From: Petrosia ficiformis
Lineage: Eukaryota > Porifera > Demospongiae > Haplosclerida > Petrosiidae
Length of the DNA: 64,000 nucleotides
Assembly: GCA_947044365.1 (NCBI GenBank)
Contig: OX345636.1
Span: forward strand, 26,773,466 to 26,837,465
Direction of reading: 5' to 3'
Part shown: positions 36,110-48,419 of the stretch, piece after piece
Position numbering within the stretch: the first letter of the stretch is position 1
Layout of the letters: each line of letters opens with the position of its first letter
Notes under the pieces: model-generated
What the model was told of the DNA's origin: nothing
Databases searched by the model: none
The model's input: only the letters and a program-made list of their open reading frames with translations
Made by a program: the position numbers and the translations under genes

Positions 36110-36480
36110 TTGATTGAATATTTTTGTTTTCACATTCATCGTTATCTTCCATTTTGTTGACAATTTCCTGAAGATCATTTTGTCTGTGCATTATTTCAAG
36201 AACTGTGTCAAAATTTTGTGGGTTGGCATCCACTTTCATCTCCACGAGATCCATAAGAGTGTCAGCTCCATCATAACCTTTTTGGTGAAATATCTCGTTT
36301 TTGGTAGCTGTATCAACAATGCCTTCTTGAAAGAGTTCTCCAGTGAGATCTCGAAGAGTAGTACCACTCTTTTCCATGATTTTACAAATACCATGGTGGT
36401 ACTGCCTAAATGCAGCACTGGTTTTTCTCTTTTTTATTCTTCCAGAAATCTGCTTGCGATGTGACTTTCCATCTATTGAT
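36110..36480 (-). CDS. Second CARD-like (death-fold) exon
   Basis: The exon GTACAG|ATCAAT to TCAA|GTATGT is 371 bp. After a basic stretch (KSHRKQISGRIKKRKTS) it has a six-helix-like pattern: GICKIMEKSGTTLRDLTGEL, FQEGIVDTATKNEIFHQKGY, ADTLMDLVEMKVDANPQNFD, LEIMHRQNDLQEIVNKME. Spacing of hydrophobics and the ..NPQNF...LEIM end resemble a CARD. It begins in phase 2, matching exon 42,417-42,525. An ATG near the start (MYRSIDG) lies in front of the acceptor and is probably not used. Confidence 0.72.
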
Positions 36481-36999
36481 CTGTACAAAAATATTCAATT
36501 TCAATGCTAACATAATAATTTATGTAGGGATGTAAAGACATTTCTACTTTCCTGGGTTTTAAAGAAACTAGAAAGAGCTAAGTGCAAAACACAGACTTTG
36601 TACATCTGAATATATATATATATATATATAAGGTTACTTTAATCTATAGTCAAAAAATACAATTAAAAAACCAGACATTTTATTATAAGTGCTTTGTACA
36701 GTAATCTGAAATATACAATATAATATTCCTTTATGAAAACAATAATTATTGGTGTGGTTAGTATATAGTATAGTTGAATGAATGAGTTTGTACTAGAACC
36801 GGGTTTACTTGATGAGGCTCAAAATAATGTTACTTGATCATAAGCTAACTATAATAACTTCATGTTTGGAGGATTAGCTCCATTTAGTAGGCCAACTATC
36901 AATTCTTCTGTAGTTTTCTTAGCCAAATCATTAGAAAGTTAACTTTTTTTGGATTCACAAAGGGAATAATTTCAGGAACAGGAATGGCTCTAGAAGTCG

Positions 37000-37850
37000 T
37001 GAGTAGGAACACAACTGGTCAACCAAGTCGAAACAAATAGTTCATAAATTACTACAAGCAATCTAATTATGTTATAGTAACAGTGTAGGTATAGAAGATC
37101 GAAGGCAAAAGCGAGAGAAACACACTCTACACACTTGCAGCAAGACTATTATGTATCTGATTTTTTATAATATGATATCAAATATCATTGCCTTCATCAA
37201 TACTGAATCTTTTGTCATAGTCATGCCTATTATTCATTATTCATTATGTTTATATCAATAGTCTTTATTCGTTTCATTTGGTGATTTTTTGTTCATGTAC
37301 GGACAGTGACGTAGCCCAGGCTGATGCCCTTGCAACTTTTCGTCCCACATTTTTTTCTTCCAATTATATACCTTTTTTGTACTGATTGATATCAAAACTT
37401 TTGCTTATCAATAATAAATACTATCATAATTAAATAATTTTTCATTAATAATTCTTCACATTCATGAAGCAGTTGACCTTGTTTGATTCCTTGTTCCAAG
37501 CCAAGGCAAATGAAGAGTTACCTTCAATTTCAAGTCATGTACAGCAATCAATTGCAATGTTTGAAGAATGAAACCCAGCTCTTCAAGGTAAAATAAACTC
37601 TTAATCAGTCTATAGCTGGTGAAGATAGCTATAGACTAGTTTAAGAGTTAAGCTAGTCAGTCACTTTGGATCAACTGGCACTGATGTCACTTTTGATTTC
37701 ATTTTATAGCTCAATAGTTAAATATCCACTAACCTGTGTCTTGATGTTTGTTGTTATTGCAATAGACAATAGAAGAACTTGACTCACACTGTCACTCACT
37801 TGATAATTAAAGTCTTAATTCATAAATAACTAGGAAGTGCTGACTCAGCA
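37000..37850. other. Intronic stretch, nothing recognised
   Basis: AT-rich, with short direct repeats of CTATAGCTGGTGAAGATAGC type near 37,600-37,650. No exon or terminal repeats were found. Confidence 0.45.
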
Positions 37851-37951
37851 TCGCCTCGCAATTCACAGAACCAGACGTACAGCCTGTTGGTGGAGGAACA
37901 GTGTCAGTAAGAACATGTGCAAGGAGTTGAAGATGACGAAGAGAGGTTTAG

Positions 37952-38210
37952 AATGTTTAGTTTGAGGGAGTTGGTTTGGTGGAAGATGAGGCAGTAAATA
38001 CAACTGTACATGGGGTTTTGAAAAAGCTTTCTCCCATAAATAAAAGTAGAAACTCGACATGCAACTACTACAATGGAGTGTTAGCAGACGAGGAAAAGGA
38101 AATGCGGTTGGTTGGGTTTGACTGTGACAGTCATGCTAAACTGTTTGGCTGTTGCTCCCGCAAGGAGGCTGTTATGATTAAGAAGTACCAAATCAACTAT
38201 ACCATGGCAC
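37952..38210 (+). CDS. OB-fold-like ORF, partial
   Basis: After an in-frame TAG and a possible acceptor (TTTAG|TTTGAG) the frame reads VNTTVHGVLKKLSPINKSRN then YYNGVLADEEKEMRLVGFDC. The pattern V.G.L..LSPI..S.....Y..G.L.D....MRLVGFD resembles ssDNA-binding OB-fold domains seen in invertebrate transposon-associated proteins (from memory). It is short, has no start ATG, and its 3' end overlaps an ORF on the other strand, so it is likely a fragment of a mobile element inside the host intron. Confidence 0.35.
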
Positions 38211-38415
38211 ATACTTCTGCTCTGATAGTTCTGCTGTTTCTTCTTAACGTTTGCGTGTTCTCCAGGTTACTTTCATTCAGTCTTTGTCGTTTCTTCCTCT
38301 CTTTGTCTTTTTCCTTAATTGCATTCTTCTTATTAATATCTTCTCTGTCTCTCTCTGCCCGTTTGTGAAGTGTAGCTAATCTTTTACACCTTTCTTTGCG
38401 CTCCAAATCCGCCAT
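38197..38415 (-). CDS. Small highly charged ORF (72 residues)
   Basis: From ATG 38415 it reads MADLERKERCKRLATLHKRA and ERDREDINKKNAIKEKDKER, almost entirely Lys/Arg/Glu/Asp, then a stop. It may be the first exon of a basic coiled-coil protein. It converges on the OB-fold-like ORF at 37,952-38,210, and both may belong to one decayed element. No domain is recognised. Confidence 0.3.
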   Translation of the reverse strand: MADLERKERCKRLATLHKRAERDREDINKKNAIKEKDKERKKRQRLNESNLENTQTLRRNSRTIRAEVCAMV

Positions 38416-38544
38416 GCTGCAACTGTACTAATACCATCCCTCCAATTAGCAATATGCGTGCGCCGGCGCTATGCATGTGAACGTGATGCGGCTAATAGCC
38501 GGCTATGGTTTAGGGGGTTAAATTAACATTCCTGAAGCGTGACA

Positions 38545-38606
<62 letters not shown>

Positions 38607-38933
38607 CCCGGCTACGAGACCAAGTGCTGTCACGATTAATTGCCTCGCTATCACTCGGCAATTAATAAATCAAAATTTTTGTGCACCTGAAAACCTACAA
38701 AGGCTGGCTATGCCAATGTGTACAGATCATGAATTGTTCTTAATGGTGTGCATGTGAAGTACTGTTTCTATTCATCTCTCATCTTGTAAAGTTTCATTTG
38801 GATTGCTATTTAAATAGAAGTTTTATACTTGGTTTTCCCAAGTTGATATACAAAAATGTTTTAACGAGGGTTAGTTGAGCATTGACATGATAGTTGATTT
38901 TTATTATTATTATTAAAAAGATAATAACAATTA

Positions 38934-38961
38934 GACGTTTCGGCTGGAAAGCCTTCGTCAG
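38934..38961 (-). ncRNA. Hammerhead-ribozyme-like core
   Basis: On the minus strand the core CTGACGA, a GC hairpin (GGCT..AGCC) and GAAACGTC occur in order, as in the hammerhead CUGANGA / stem II / GAAA pattern. It is followed by AT-rich 3' sequence and an (AAT)n tract. Such motifs are known in Penelope-like and retrozyme elements. One extra A sits between CTGACGA and stem II, and stems I and III are not convincing, so catalytic activity is doubtful. Confidence 0.35.
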
Positions 38962-39627
38962 TAATGAAAAAGAAAAGAAATACACAGGTTTATATAGAAA
39001 CTCGTTGAAATTACTACAACATGATAAACAAACTCTTAGACATACAACAATGTCCATTATTTTTTCTAACCATGCATGAAGTCGACTCAGTATCGCAGCT
39101 TTTTGATGTAGGCAAAGTTCTGTATTCCAGATAGGCTAAAAAAAGTGTAATAACGTATGCATAACCATTGTTTTGTTCTCTGTATGTCTTGTATTATTCA
39201 TGTTCTGCTCAGTCTGTATGTCTTTAATTTGGCCCTGATCATGTAAAATCCACTTACTGTATGTCCCTATAAATTCACAGTTTATATGTTACATTCATTC
39301 AATGATAACTCTGATCTGTCAAATCTAATTTATTATAAAAAGCACGTAGTATTATTTTCAAACTGCTGCATGAAAAATTGATTAAGAAATGCATTTGCTG
39401 TAAGCAAGTTCATACAATAGTAAATTTCACTGAGTCCTGAGGCACTATAGACCGTAGATTGCAAGGGTATACCATTGTGATCCCAGTTTGTCCGCTTTCT
39501 GCTGTTCAAAATGCCAACACTTTGGCTGATGTTGTCAGATGGCACTGTCTGCACTTTGCTGCTACTATAAGTTAACTTAGGGTGCTAATAAAAGATTAGA
39601 ACAGCATATTGATGTATATGTGGTGTA

Positions 39628-40223
39628 CCGTATAGCTAGAAAATTTGGAGGACTAAAAATTTGGCGAATTGGCGAATTTTTACCACAAACGCCAAAATTT
39701 TAAAGCTACAATTTGGTTAATTACACCTGGGTGTGGTCTTCAGTGGCGTCCACGTGAAAAAGACTAAAGAGAAGAATGTCTATGGGCATCTTTAACTACT
39801 TAAAGAAGTAGTGATCTTCCAGATCCAGAAGGACCGTTAAGTAAGGAAATAGATCCATGCACGATTCGTTTCATAAACGAGAAAGTGAAGCCAGAAATTG
39901 CAAAGTCACGGAGTGGTAAACGAGGCCCATATGTTAAACTAAGCAACAGCCGCCTCCCGAATGGCGCGGTACACATGGTACCCTCTCACCATCGCTTCTA
40001 CAGAAAAACTTGATAGTTCCATCTTCTGACAACGTCCCAAGTTCTCACAACGTGTTCTCATGTGCACATGGGCATTTAATTTTAATTACGGACTATAATT
40101 AATTAATAATTAACATGGGTGTGGCGTAGTTAACAATCAGAATCTTGCCAAAATTTTTATCTCCAAACCTTTCTTCAAGGAATTCGCTAAATTTTTAACA
40201 CTCCAAGATTTCTAGCTATACGG
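39628..40223. mobile_element. Tc1/mariner-type MITE, 596 bp
   Basis: The ends CCGTATAGCTAGAAAATTTG and (reverse complement) CCGTATAGCTAGAAATCTTG are flanked by TA on both sides (39626-39627, 40224-40225). No transposase is encoded. A one-ended relative is at about 11,900. Confidence 0.85.
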
Positions 40224-40839
40224 TATATTCCTGTTTCTAGCTAGAGTTTGAAATGTTAGGAGACTAAATGAAAAGAATTGGTGGGTGCAGTCGAGGTAGC
40301 TGTTCCATTGCTCCTATAGTTCGAGAAATTGCAAAGACTTGCATTAGGTTGGCAATGCAACGAAGGTGCTTGAGCCATAGCCTTAAAAAAATAAGAACAT
40401 TGGCAGGAGCTTAAGAGTGCCATGAAGCGGCGCGAAGGAGCATCAAACTGCAGTAACCATTTTTTGGGAAATCACACTTTCAGCAAAACTCTAAATATGG
40501 TCAAAAGGATAGGTTTGAGATAAGTGTTTCGAAGTGGATGGGCAATTATTGGAATCTAGTCAAGACTAACGAACTCGTGCGGAAGAATAGTCAAGCCACA
40601 GTCCTAAGCAGATTCGTTGTTTAGGTTGTAGTCTTTTCCGTGGGCGGATGCTACTCCAATCAGTTTCTAGTCTTGCCAGCTTCTTGCTGCATTACAATCT
40701 GGTTCAATTCTGTATCTTTTGGAAGCCACACCCACCCGGGGGTATAATTATTGGGCCTAAATGTTTTCACTGAGCTAAACACGGCCCACGGGTGGTGGAG
40801 GGGGCGCTGGGTGGGCAACAGTGGCGGGGTAACTGTAGT

Positions 40840-42185
40840 TGCTCTCTGAGAAAGATCGGAGTTTGATAGTGCCTAGAAAGGTAGATTTTATGGTTTCACT
40901 GAAAAGCTACAGAATTCAGCTTTCTTCAGCCTCTTGTAACTATAAAAGTAAAATGAATTTGCAGAAAACGGCTCTATTTGTTTTCTCAAAATGCATTGTA
41001 TTTGATGCACGCCATGATTGATGGGTGTGGCTTTCTTGGTTTTGTACTTACTACGATTGCAAAAATGGACATTTTCCCAACACTCCCACTCTTACAGACA
41101 AATATAAAGATCATCAGAAGATATGAAGGTTGCTATTACACAAGGTTAGAGTCATATTATATAATATTCTATTTGGAAACTGATTGGAGTCGCATCTGTC
41201 AACTCCGTAGTACCACCTTTAGTAAAGATGAAATAACAATCAAAAGAACCAATGCACAGATTTCAAATGGGACACTTGGAAGCCCAAAACACAAGTTCTA
41301 CAAGCCAAGAAGAAACTCAAGAAGAAAGCTTGATATACAAGGCGGTTTCAAATCCTGCTCCAGGTAACAAACTAATCGTCATCCGCTTATTTCATTAGAG
41401 ATATTGCTTTTGTTGTTGTCTATTAGTCCTTTTGTACACTCTGTAGAATCAACACACTGACAGCACTTTGAAATTTTTGTTACAGTGTTTGGTAGCACCT
41501 ATCCTTTGCTGACTATATATACTAGTATTGTTTCTTGTCTTGTCAGATGAACACATTAGTCGATTTATATATGTGACCGAATTTGCGAAAATCAGTCTTA
41601 TGGGATAATTATTAATTTTGAGATACGAGTGAAAATAGACAGTTATGGATTACTTGGGCGATCACAATTTTACTACATAAAAAGCTTCATTAACATCTTA
41701 CCTATTCAATCATACCTTCAGAGAAGTTTGGGAACAACTCTGTGCTTCGCCAGCCACTCCTAAAAAAGTTTTTAGTCATTACGTTTAATGATTAAATAAT
41801 TGATTTAATTGCGTTTTTCTCAAAATGAAGGATTTGTGAATACAACGGTTTAATCCCGTGTTGTAACTTTGTCTTTTACGTGATTGGGATGTATTATATA
41901 TCATTCTGGAGCTAAATGAATACTCTATTCAGGTAATACAAAAAATCAATTTTGAAAATTTATCCCATAAGCCTGATTTTCGCAAATTCGGTCACATATA
42001 ATAATTTTATTTTAAAATTTCAATAAACACTTATCACGCCTACTTAAATACTTACGCAGTTTACAGAGCTTTTCGTATATGGCAGTTTGCAAAGGTGTGA
42101 TTTGACAACAGATGGTATGCAAAACATATTGGAGTTTGACGCTAATTCATGACACTTTGCGGCGCATAAGCTCCTGATGTTGGCA
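40840..42185. repeat. Interspersed repeat, inverted partner at about 49.8-50.6 kb
   Basis: Segments 41,215-41,520 and 42,070-42,180 match the reverse complement of 50,030-50,355 and of about 49,840-49,915 and 50,515-50,600. A separate MITE (41,572-41,996) is nested in it. No clear protein is encoded and the ends are not resolved. Confidence 0.65.
41572..41996. mobile_element. MITE with long terminal inverted repeats, 425 bp
   Basis: The ends TGTGACCGAATTTGCGAAAA and the reverse complement extend through CTTATGGGATAA with one mismatch, about 40 bp in all. TATA flanks both ends (41568-41571, 41997-42000). No coding capacity. It sits inside the larger repeat 40,840-42,185. Confidence 0.85.
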
Positions 42186-42416
42186 TGTTTGAAATAATTC
42201 AGAACTTTTGAAGGTCTAAGTGATAATACCAGTAACGATGAATATGTTTAGTGTGTAATCTATGAAGAACATAGCCAATTACTCAACAATGAATATATTC
42301 AAGTAAACATGAATATGATTTAAATAAGATGACAGCTATTTTGATTATTTAGGCCACACCCTTGGGATCCAAACAGCTCTATCCCTCCAAACTCAGTGTG
42401 TGACAAATGTAAATAC

Positions 42417-42525
42417 CTTAAAATTGTTGATTGCTTTTGTTGTGGGCTTCTGTCTTCAATTTCCATTTCATTATCATCATTCTCGAAAGATGTATTCTGG
42501 TTTGGATTGACTTTATTACCATGAT
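42417..42525 (-). CDS. Linker exon of the CARD/ankyrin locus
   Basis: A 109-bp exon, CATTAG|ATCATG to TAAG|GTATTT, reads HGNKVNPNQNTSFENDDNEM then EIEDRSPQQKQSTIL. It begins after one base and ends with two, which fits the exon at 36,110-36,480 exactly. It is acidic, low-complexity and probably disordered. Its join to exon 44,342-44,513 is not in phase with the obvious donor, so a missing micro-exon or an earlier donor (GATTTGG|GTAACT) is needed. Confidence 0.62.
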
Positions 42526-42880
42526 CTAATGTAGAAAATGCTTTGATTAACTATCATCTTCAACTTTATCTTTGCTATATTACAACAGCAAAATTATAAT
42601 TATTAAGATGGATCTCTACAATGCGTTTCAGCTTTTTCTTTACATTAGTGTCCATAAAGTACATACCATAATGTTACAGAAGGGTACATCCTATATTTTA
42701 CAGTCATTCCCTATTTATAAGTGACCATGCATGCATTGTCATAATACTCCAAATGTATAATGAGGAATTACTCATATCTTAGGAACAAAATTTCTCATTC
42801 AAACATGATAACACATGGAATTAAGTTCACACAAACTGTAAATATATTATACTAATCTCATCATTTCCTTTATTTGTCAT

Positions 42881-43335
42881 AGGTGGAGGAACCAGGGGGG
42901 CCAGAGGGGCCATGGCCCCCCTAGATTTGGTAATGTCAGTACAGTGTATATGCAATACACATAAAGACGAGTTTACATAGTGCTAATTATCAACACCTAC
43001 TGAGTGACACACTGTACAGCAACATAGCAGCTAACTTTTACCATTTTAATCGATAACATTAAAATTGCTCAAGAATTTGTGAATGCAAATGAAAGGATGT
43101 ACTACTTTGGAACGTTTAATAACATAATTATTATTATAACAGTAACAATAATAATTATCATTCATTTTTCCTTTTTTAGTACTTATAATACCTATACATA
43201 TGTAATAAGACGCATATGTATTATAAATTATTACTCTTAAACTGTTTAAATTTTTCATGAAGAGTGCTCATTTGCTGCATTGTCAGTGCATTTTTTGTGT
43301 GGCCCTCCGACCTTCAAATATGTTCCTCTGCCTAT
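42881..43335. mobile_element. Probable MITE with GC-rich left end
   Basis: The left end CATAGGTGGAGGAAC and the right end (reverse complement CATAGGCAGAGGAAC) are inverted repeats with two mismatches. The left end continues into a G/C-rich hairpin (GGGGCCATGGCCCC). A clear target duplication was not found. Confidence 0.55.
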
Positions 43336-44341
43336 GTATGTATAAGATAGAACAGCACAGATTAGGATCATACCAAATAAATGAATAGATGAATCCGTGT
43401 CTGTGGAGAATACATTCGTTCTAATAATAAAGATGAAAAGAGTTTCTTATATAATAAAACTTCCATGCATGCAATAATGAAGTGTCAACAGACACACAGG
43501 TAACATGACAGGTCCATTAACCAGGCTGACACACCTGTCAGAGTGTAACATTTGTGGAGCTATTTCAATAGATCGATTATTCATTTTGTGAGTAAAAAAA
43601 TAATTGAAATAATAATTGAAATAACAAATTGATTGTAGATACTGAGGTGCAGTAAGCACAATTAAGCGACTATTGCCACCAGTCCTCAATCCTAGGCAGA
43701 ACACCCCTGGAAGCTATATAGTAGTAATCCTCCAAGCTCCTCTCTACCACTGACCTTCTTTAAAGGCTTTCTCTTTTAAAATTAGGACTCACTATACGTC
43801 ACTGTTGGTTCATCCTACTTCTCAATATAGTAGTATTTACGTGTGATGGTGTGATGATGAATAGTCATTTCTGTGGACACCATTTTTTCACTGTCAACAG
43901 CATATTGGCCATTAAACAGTTGGTATATAACTATATAAATGAAACTGCCAGGTTCCTAACTACATGAATAAACAAAATGCACCCACAGTGCAGAATCCTC
44001 ACCACAACCAGACAACATTGCCAGACAATATTTTAAATTGCAATTATAGCTAACTACAAGGTGCAGAAAGCTTATCAATGTTGTAGCAGCCACTATCTTA
44101 ATTGTATTTGATTTCATGACTAGTGTTAGATTTCAAACAAGATGAGCTGTATTTCCATGTTTGTTTGCAACCCACAAATAAATGTAAATGTAAAACGGAA
44201 AGGTTATAGAAACATCATCTTTTTGTTGATCATTGATTTGAAGTGTGCAATGTGGGTATATAAAATAGACACACAAAAACACAAAAATTACAGTACCTCT
44301 CTGGTGCATCTACATAGGTGAGAGAGAATTAATAAATGTAC

Positions 44342-44513
44342 CTTTGCTGTTGTTCCACTGCAGATGTGTGAGAATATGTTTGCAGTGTGTTATTTTCAGT
44401 GAAATATGTGGAGTTACCCAAATCTTCGACAAAAGAATCATGTTCAGAGACTGTCTCAGGACTTTTCATATCCTGCGATTGGCTTCTACATGCATAGGAG
44501 TATGGAGGAAAGG
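44342..44513 (-). CDS. Second exon of the CARD gene (Ser/Thr-rich linker)
   Basis: The exon TTCCTAG|CCTTTC to CAAAG|GTACAT reads FPPYSYACRSQSQDMKSPET then VSEHDSFVEDLGNSTYFTEN. It joins the CARD exon in phase 1. It is polar and disordered-looking. The 3' donor at 44341 leaves phase 2, which does not fit the next recognised exon. Confidence 0.62.
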
Positions 44514-44715
44514 CTAGGAAGTAGAAAAAGAGAGAAGAAATACTTAGTGACGATAAGCTTGTTCAAGACATGCACGCATACATAAATGTCAAGTGAGATC
44601 TGTTTTGGTGGGGGGGGGGGTTTATCCACATACACTACACACCTTATATAGCAGCACTTTAAGAATTAATACCTATGGAGTGTATGTGTATTGATATGCA
44701 TGCAGGAAATTATAC

Positions 44716-45019
44716 CTTTTGCAATTCTTGTCAATATCACTTCATGTGTTTTCTTGTCTTTACCATGTTCTCCTTCTAATAGACTGATCACTGTCCACAT
44801 CACTTTTACACACTCTCTTCTTCGCAAACATTTAAGAAGACGATTGTTTTTCGCTGTACGAGTTTCTCCTGCTTCAATGTTTTCCATCTCCGTCTGTGTG
44901 ATTAGATCCCCCGCAAAAAAATCATTTACTAGACACGGATCTAAATGCTCGATCAAGTCTGGTAGTAGCGTCCTGAGTGCATTCTCAGCTACTGCTGCTG
45001 AAGTTCTAACTGAGGCCAT
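44716..45019 (-). CDS. First exon: N-terminal CARD-like domain
   Basis: ATG 45019 opens MASVRTSAAVAENALRTLLP. An upstream in-frame ATG at 45055 would add 12 residues. The domain has helices DLIEHLDPCLVNDFFAGDLI, TQTEMENIEAGETRTAKNNR, LLKCLRRRECVKVMWTVISL and THEVILTRIAK, with the CARD pattern of L..hh..G.LT..E.E.I and N.LL..L.RR. CARDs recruit partners by homotypic contacts in innate immunity and cell death. The donor AAAAG|GTATAA ends it in phase 1. A CARD as a nearly complete first exon is typical of modular immune genes. Confidence 0.75.
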
Positions 45020-45959
45020 TATATTATTGAGCTCGATAAACAGTACAGCTAACAAAAGCCTACGCCCTTTCTGTGTAATGACTTACTAATGAATCCAATT
45101 ATAGCGGGTCACGATTTTTCACCCACGCAAACTTCGTAGTAATATAATTATATATTATATATGAGTAATTCGCGTGGGTGGACTAATTAATGTGAGCTTT
45201 AATTAGAATGTTTATGTGAAGTACATGTATAAAGGACTGCTATATTATATAGAAAGTAAGGAAATCAGAGTTTGTGAATGTATGAATGATTCTGTAATAA
45301 AGAATATCAAGGGCCTGTGTACTAATGATTATTTATATATATATATATATATATATAATTATATATATATATGTATACACAATAGTGTATATATACAATA
45401 CAGTATGCAAACTTAGCTGAGTTATATATGTATATTTAGTAGAACCAGGCCACAATTCAACATTCCATACAGAGTTCTGAATGATGGAAAATGGGTTGCT
45501 AACAGGAACTGAGTGGAGGGTTACTGTAATGCTGGTATTTGTTCTGGACAACTTAATTGTGGGCAACATTGGGACTTCGATCAAGCTCCCAAAAGACATT
45601 ACATTCATACATGGATCTAAATAAAAGACAGGCTTTTTCTAAAACCTTTTGGTTATAAAGTTATGATGACATCTTGTAGCAAACGAGTACATGGAAACAT
45701 CACTCATCTTTGAATTCTATTGCTGTCAAATCACAAGTTGAAATCAAGTACAGTGGAAGACTGCTACAGCATCAAATTAGCTCTACACTTTCTGCCATGA
45801 CTGTCAATTTCTAGTTCCATCCATATATTTCATGCACGTGATTCAAAGCACAAAACAAGTTCTATGTTTATACTAGGAATTGTGTACTCTTGCTAGGACT
45901 GGAGTGTAAGTTGTAACAGACACACACACATGTCTACAGTAAGCATAATAATAATTATA

Positions 45960-46280
45960 AATATCATTATTATTGCTGATCATGTGTCCTGTGGCCAATC
46001 AGAATTCTGAAAATGCATCACATGATTGAACATTAAATCACTTATTACACACTTTTGCGTGCAATAAGTTAGTTATTCCGCACTTTGCTCACCTCTACTA
46101 ACGAAGCTCCAGCAACGTTGGAAGTTCACCAGATCATCAATAAATCACTTATAACACACTTGACAGTGCATTGTGTGTTTCAGTGTAGCACTTGGGTGAT
46201 CATGCATTATGTAAACTCAGCCTTTATTGACCCGCCCTTGTGCTACCTTAAAACACGTATTTACTGTTATAACTATTACT
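45960..46280. mobile_element. Second copy of the 4,670-type MITE (inverted)
   Basis: It matches the reverse complement of 4670-5068 through GCTGATCATGTG.., TGTGGCCAATCAGA and TTTCAGTGTAGCACTTGG. The terminal repeats are eroded (TACTGTTATAACTATTAC at the right). Confidence 0.7.
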
Positions 46281-46439
46281 TGCAGTCAAGTATAGTCTGA
46301 TATTATTTTCTTGTGATTAGTCATTCTTGTTTCCCTATCAGATGAATCATGGCTGACTTTATCATGCTTGAAACACAACAGCCTATTATAGTTGATTATC
46401 TACTCTCTTATCTTTCAAAGGACCTTGTAGAACTTTAGG

Positions 46440-47390
46440 AATATATTTCAGTTACAATAGCTAGCTATTAGTTCTAGTTTCTACAAAAGCTACACAGCTT
46501 TCTTTCTGGTTTTCAAGCATGCGTTCTTTTATGCGCCACGCCCATTAATTGACCGAGCCCCCGGGAATGATGTAACTTCCTCAACTACGTATACAATGCA
46601 TACTCGCGTAAGTGACACAAACATATATATATATTTATATATATATAAACATACATGGAACCCGTGGGAAAGCAATCATAGGGATGGCCCTAAGGGCCAT
46701 AAAAATGCATTGTACATATTAGGTCTAGGCTGTAGTGTAAATATTACTGAAGAACATCCCTCTAACTCAATTAATTAATGCCATGTGTTTCTAAAGTGGT
46801 CATGTGCAATTGCTAAGTGGTTCTATAGCGATATCAGTTTTTGTGTAATCGCCATTGTATAGTCACTGGTACCATTGAGATAATGAATAATATTAATACT
46901 ATCACTCAACCCTAGTACATTTATTTGTCACTTACGTTCTTACTTCATGTAGATACTATGCTAACCTACATTGATATATAGCTAGCTACACAATGCCATC
47001 GAAAGTCAAAATTGTTATTGTTTTCCTCCTTAGGGCTATACGATTGTTTTACATTACAGATTGAACATTGTTGACCAAACATCATGTACCATGCACTGAA
47101 GCACTCTCCCACCCTTAATGTTTACCCTTAATGTTTACCCTTTAGGAAACACTGACTTAAGCAATATATTTCATGTAGAACAGATAATAGTTCCAGTTTC
47201 TACGTGCAGTTCTTTTTGCTCGCCTGAAGGGCTTGAAGCACATGCTAATGCACACCACACCCACTAATTGACTGAGCTTTAGTAATGATGCAACTTCCTT
47301 AACTACATATACACCATGTAGTCCCATATATGACTCAAGAATATGTATAATAGGATGGCCCTGTGGGCTATAAAAATAATTAGCTACAGC
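46440..47390. repeat. Two copies of a roughly 300-bp interspersed repeat
   Basis: About 46,440-46,710 and 47,150-47,375 share AATATATTTCA, GTTTCTAC, CGCCACGCCCATTAATTGA / CACACCCACTAATTGACTGA, AACTTCCT.AACTAC and GGATGGCCCT. They run in the reverse orientation to the copy at 27,800. Probably a SINE family. Confidence 0.55.
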
Positions 47391-47399
47391 TAACTATTG

Positions 47400-48419
47400 T
47401 AAGAAATTGTAGAATTTTCATAATTCCACGCTACATGTATAAGACAGTAATGAATTCTTTACAAAGGATGATTTGAAAATTACTTTATTTCCTCCTCTTT
47501 CATCTTGTTTATCACACTGTTCATTAGAATTTTACACATTTTGTTTGTGTGGTCTCAATGTATTTGTTATGTAATACTTGATGAACTGTACTCATTAGTA
47601 AGTGTTTAACTATACTGATTATATATTATAAGGGTTATGAGTTTATGTCCGTATGGTACATGTATTTGTAGTTGTCTATGTCTGTTGTTTTATCGTTTGT
47701 ATGGTCTCTCAGAGCTTAGGTTGCTATAGTTTCTTTCTCCCTCTGTATATACGTATATTTCTATTTTTTACGAAGAGATCTTTATTTAACTATTTAAGCT
47801 GTTGGTCAATTACACAAACATCACAGTATTCACTGAAATATATTCATTATCTCAAAATTAGGAATTAAAGTCAACCTTTACATAATTAAAATTATATGAA
47901 AGCATTTAAAATATCTTGACAATGTCTCTCCCAACAATTTAGCATTTTCGATGTTGCTAAAATGTTTGATCACATGATGCTCACAAAGAATTAGTTATAA
48001 TTATTTTATATTACATATTGAAAGTCATATGGACTATATACACTTATTAAAGTCTCAAATATTTAACAGTGAATATTTACTTGAGTTCCTATATCAGCCA
48101 TTATGAGTTGATATCATGTGACTGACCACATTATCAATTTTTGAACATTTTAGTAAAAATGGAGATGAAACATTGTTGAGAAAGGGACAAGATATTTCAA
48201 ATACTTTTGTAAATTTTAGTGGACTACAATTCCTAACTAAAAGTTTTAATTTACAGAAAGCGATAATTTTCCATGACTACCTATAATTATAATGTGATAA
48301 ATTAATAAATTAATGTTTAATTAGTCTCATTAAATATTCATAGTATTATTACTCATACAGGTGTTTTCTTGTATAATTTGAACATGGTGATGATTTCACA
48401 TTTTTTTGTTTATATTAAG
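47400..48419. other. Non-coding stretch
   Basis: AT-rich sequence with no recognised repeat or exon. Confidence 0.45.

Noticed and set aside
36856..36945. Possible ankyrin-like remnant (..TTEELIVGLLNGANPPN..) on the minus strand
   Set aside because: It has no acceptor or donor in phase and lies between exons that already join; at best a relic.
38894..39079. ORFs on both strands around the hammerhead-like motif
   Set aside because: Composition is poly-Ile/Phe from (ATT)n and no protein family is recognisable.
40978..41367. 129-residue plus ORF
   Set aside because: It lies in an interspersed repeat whose inverted copy near 50.2 kb does not keep the frame; no domain is visible.
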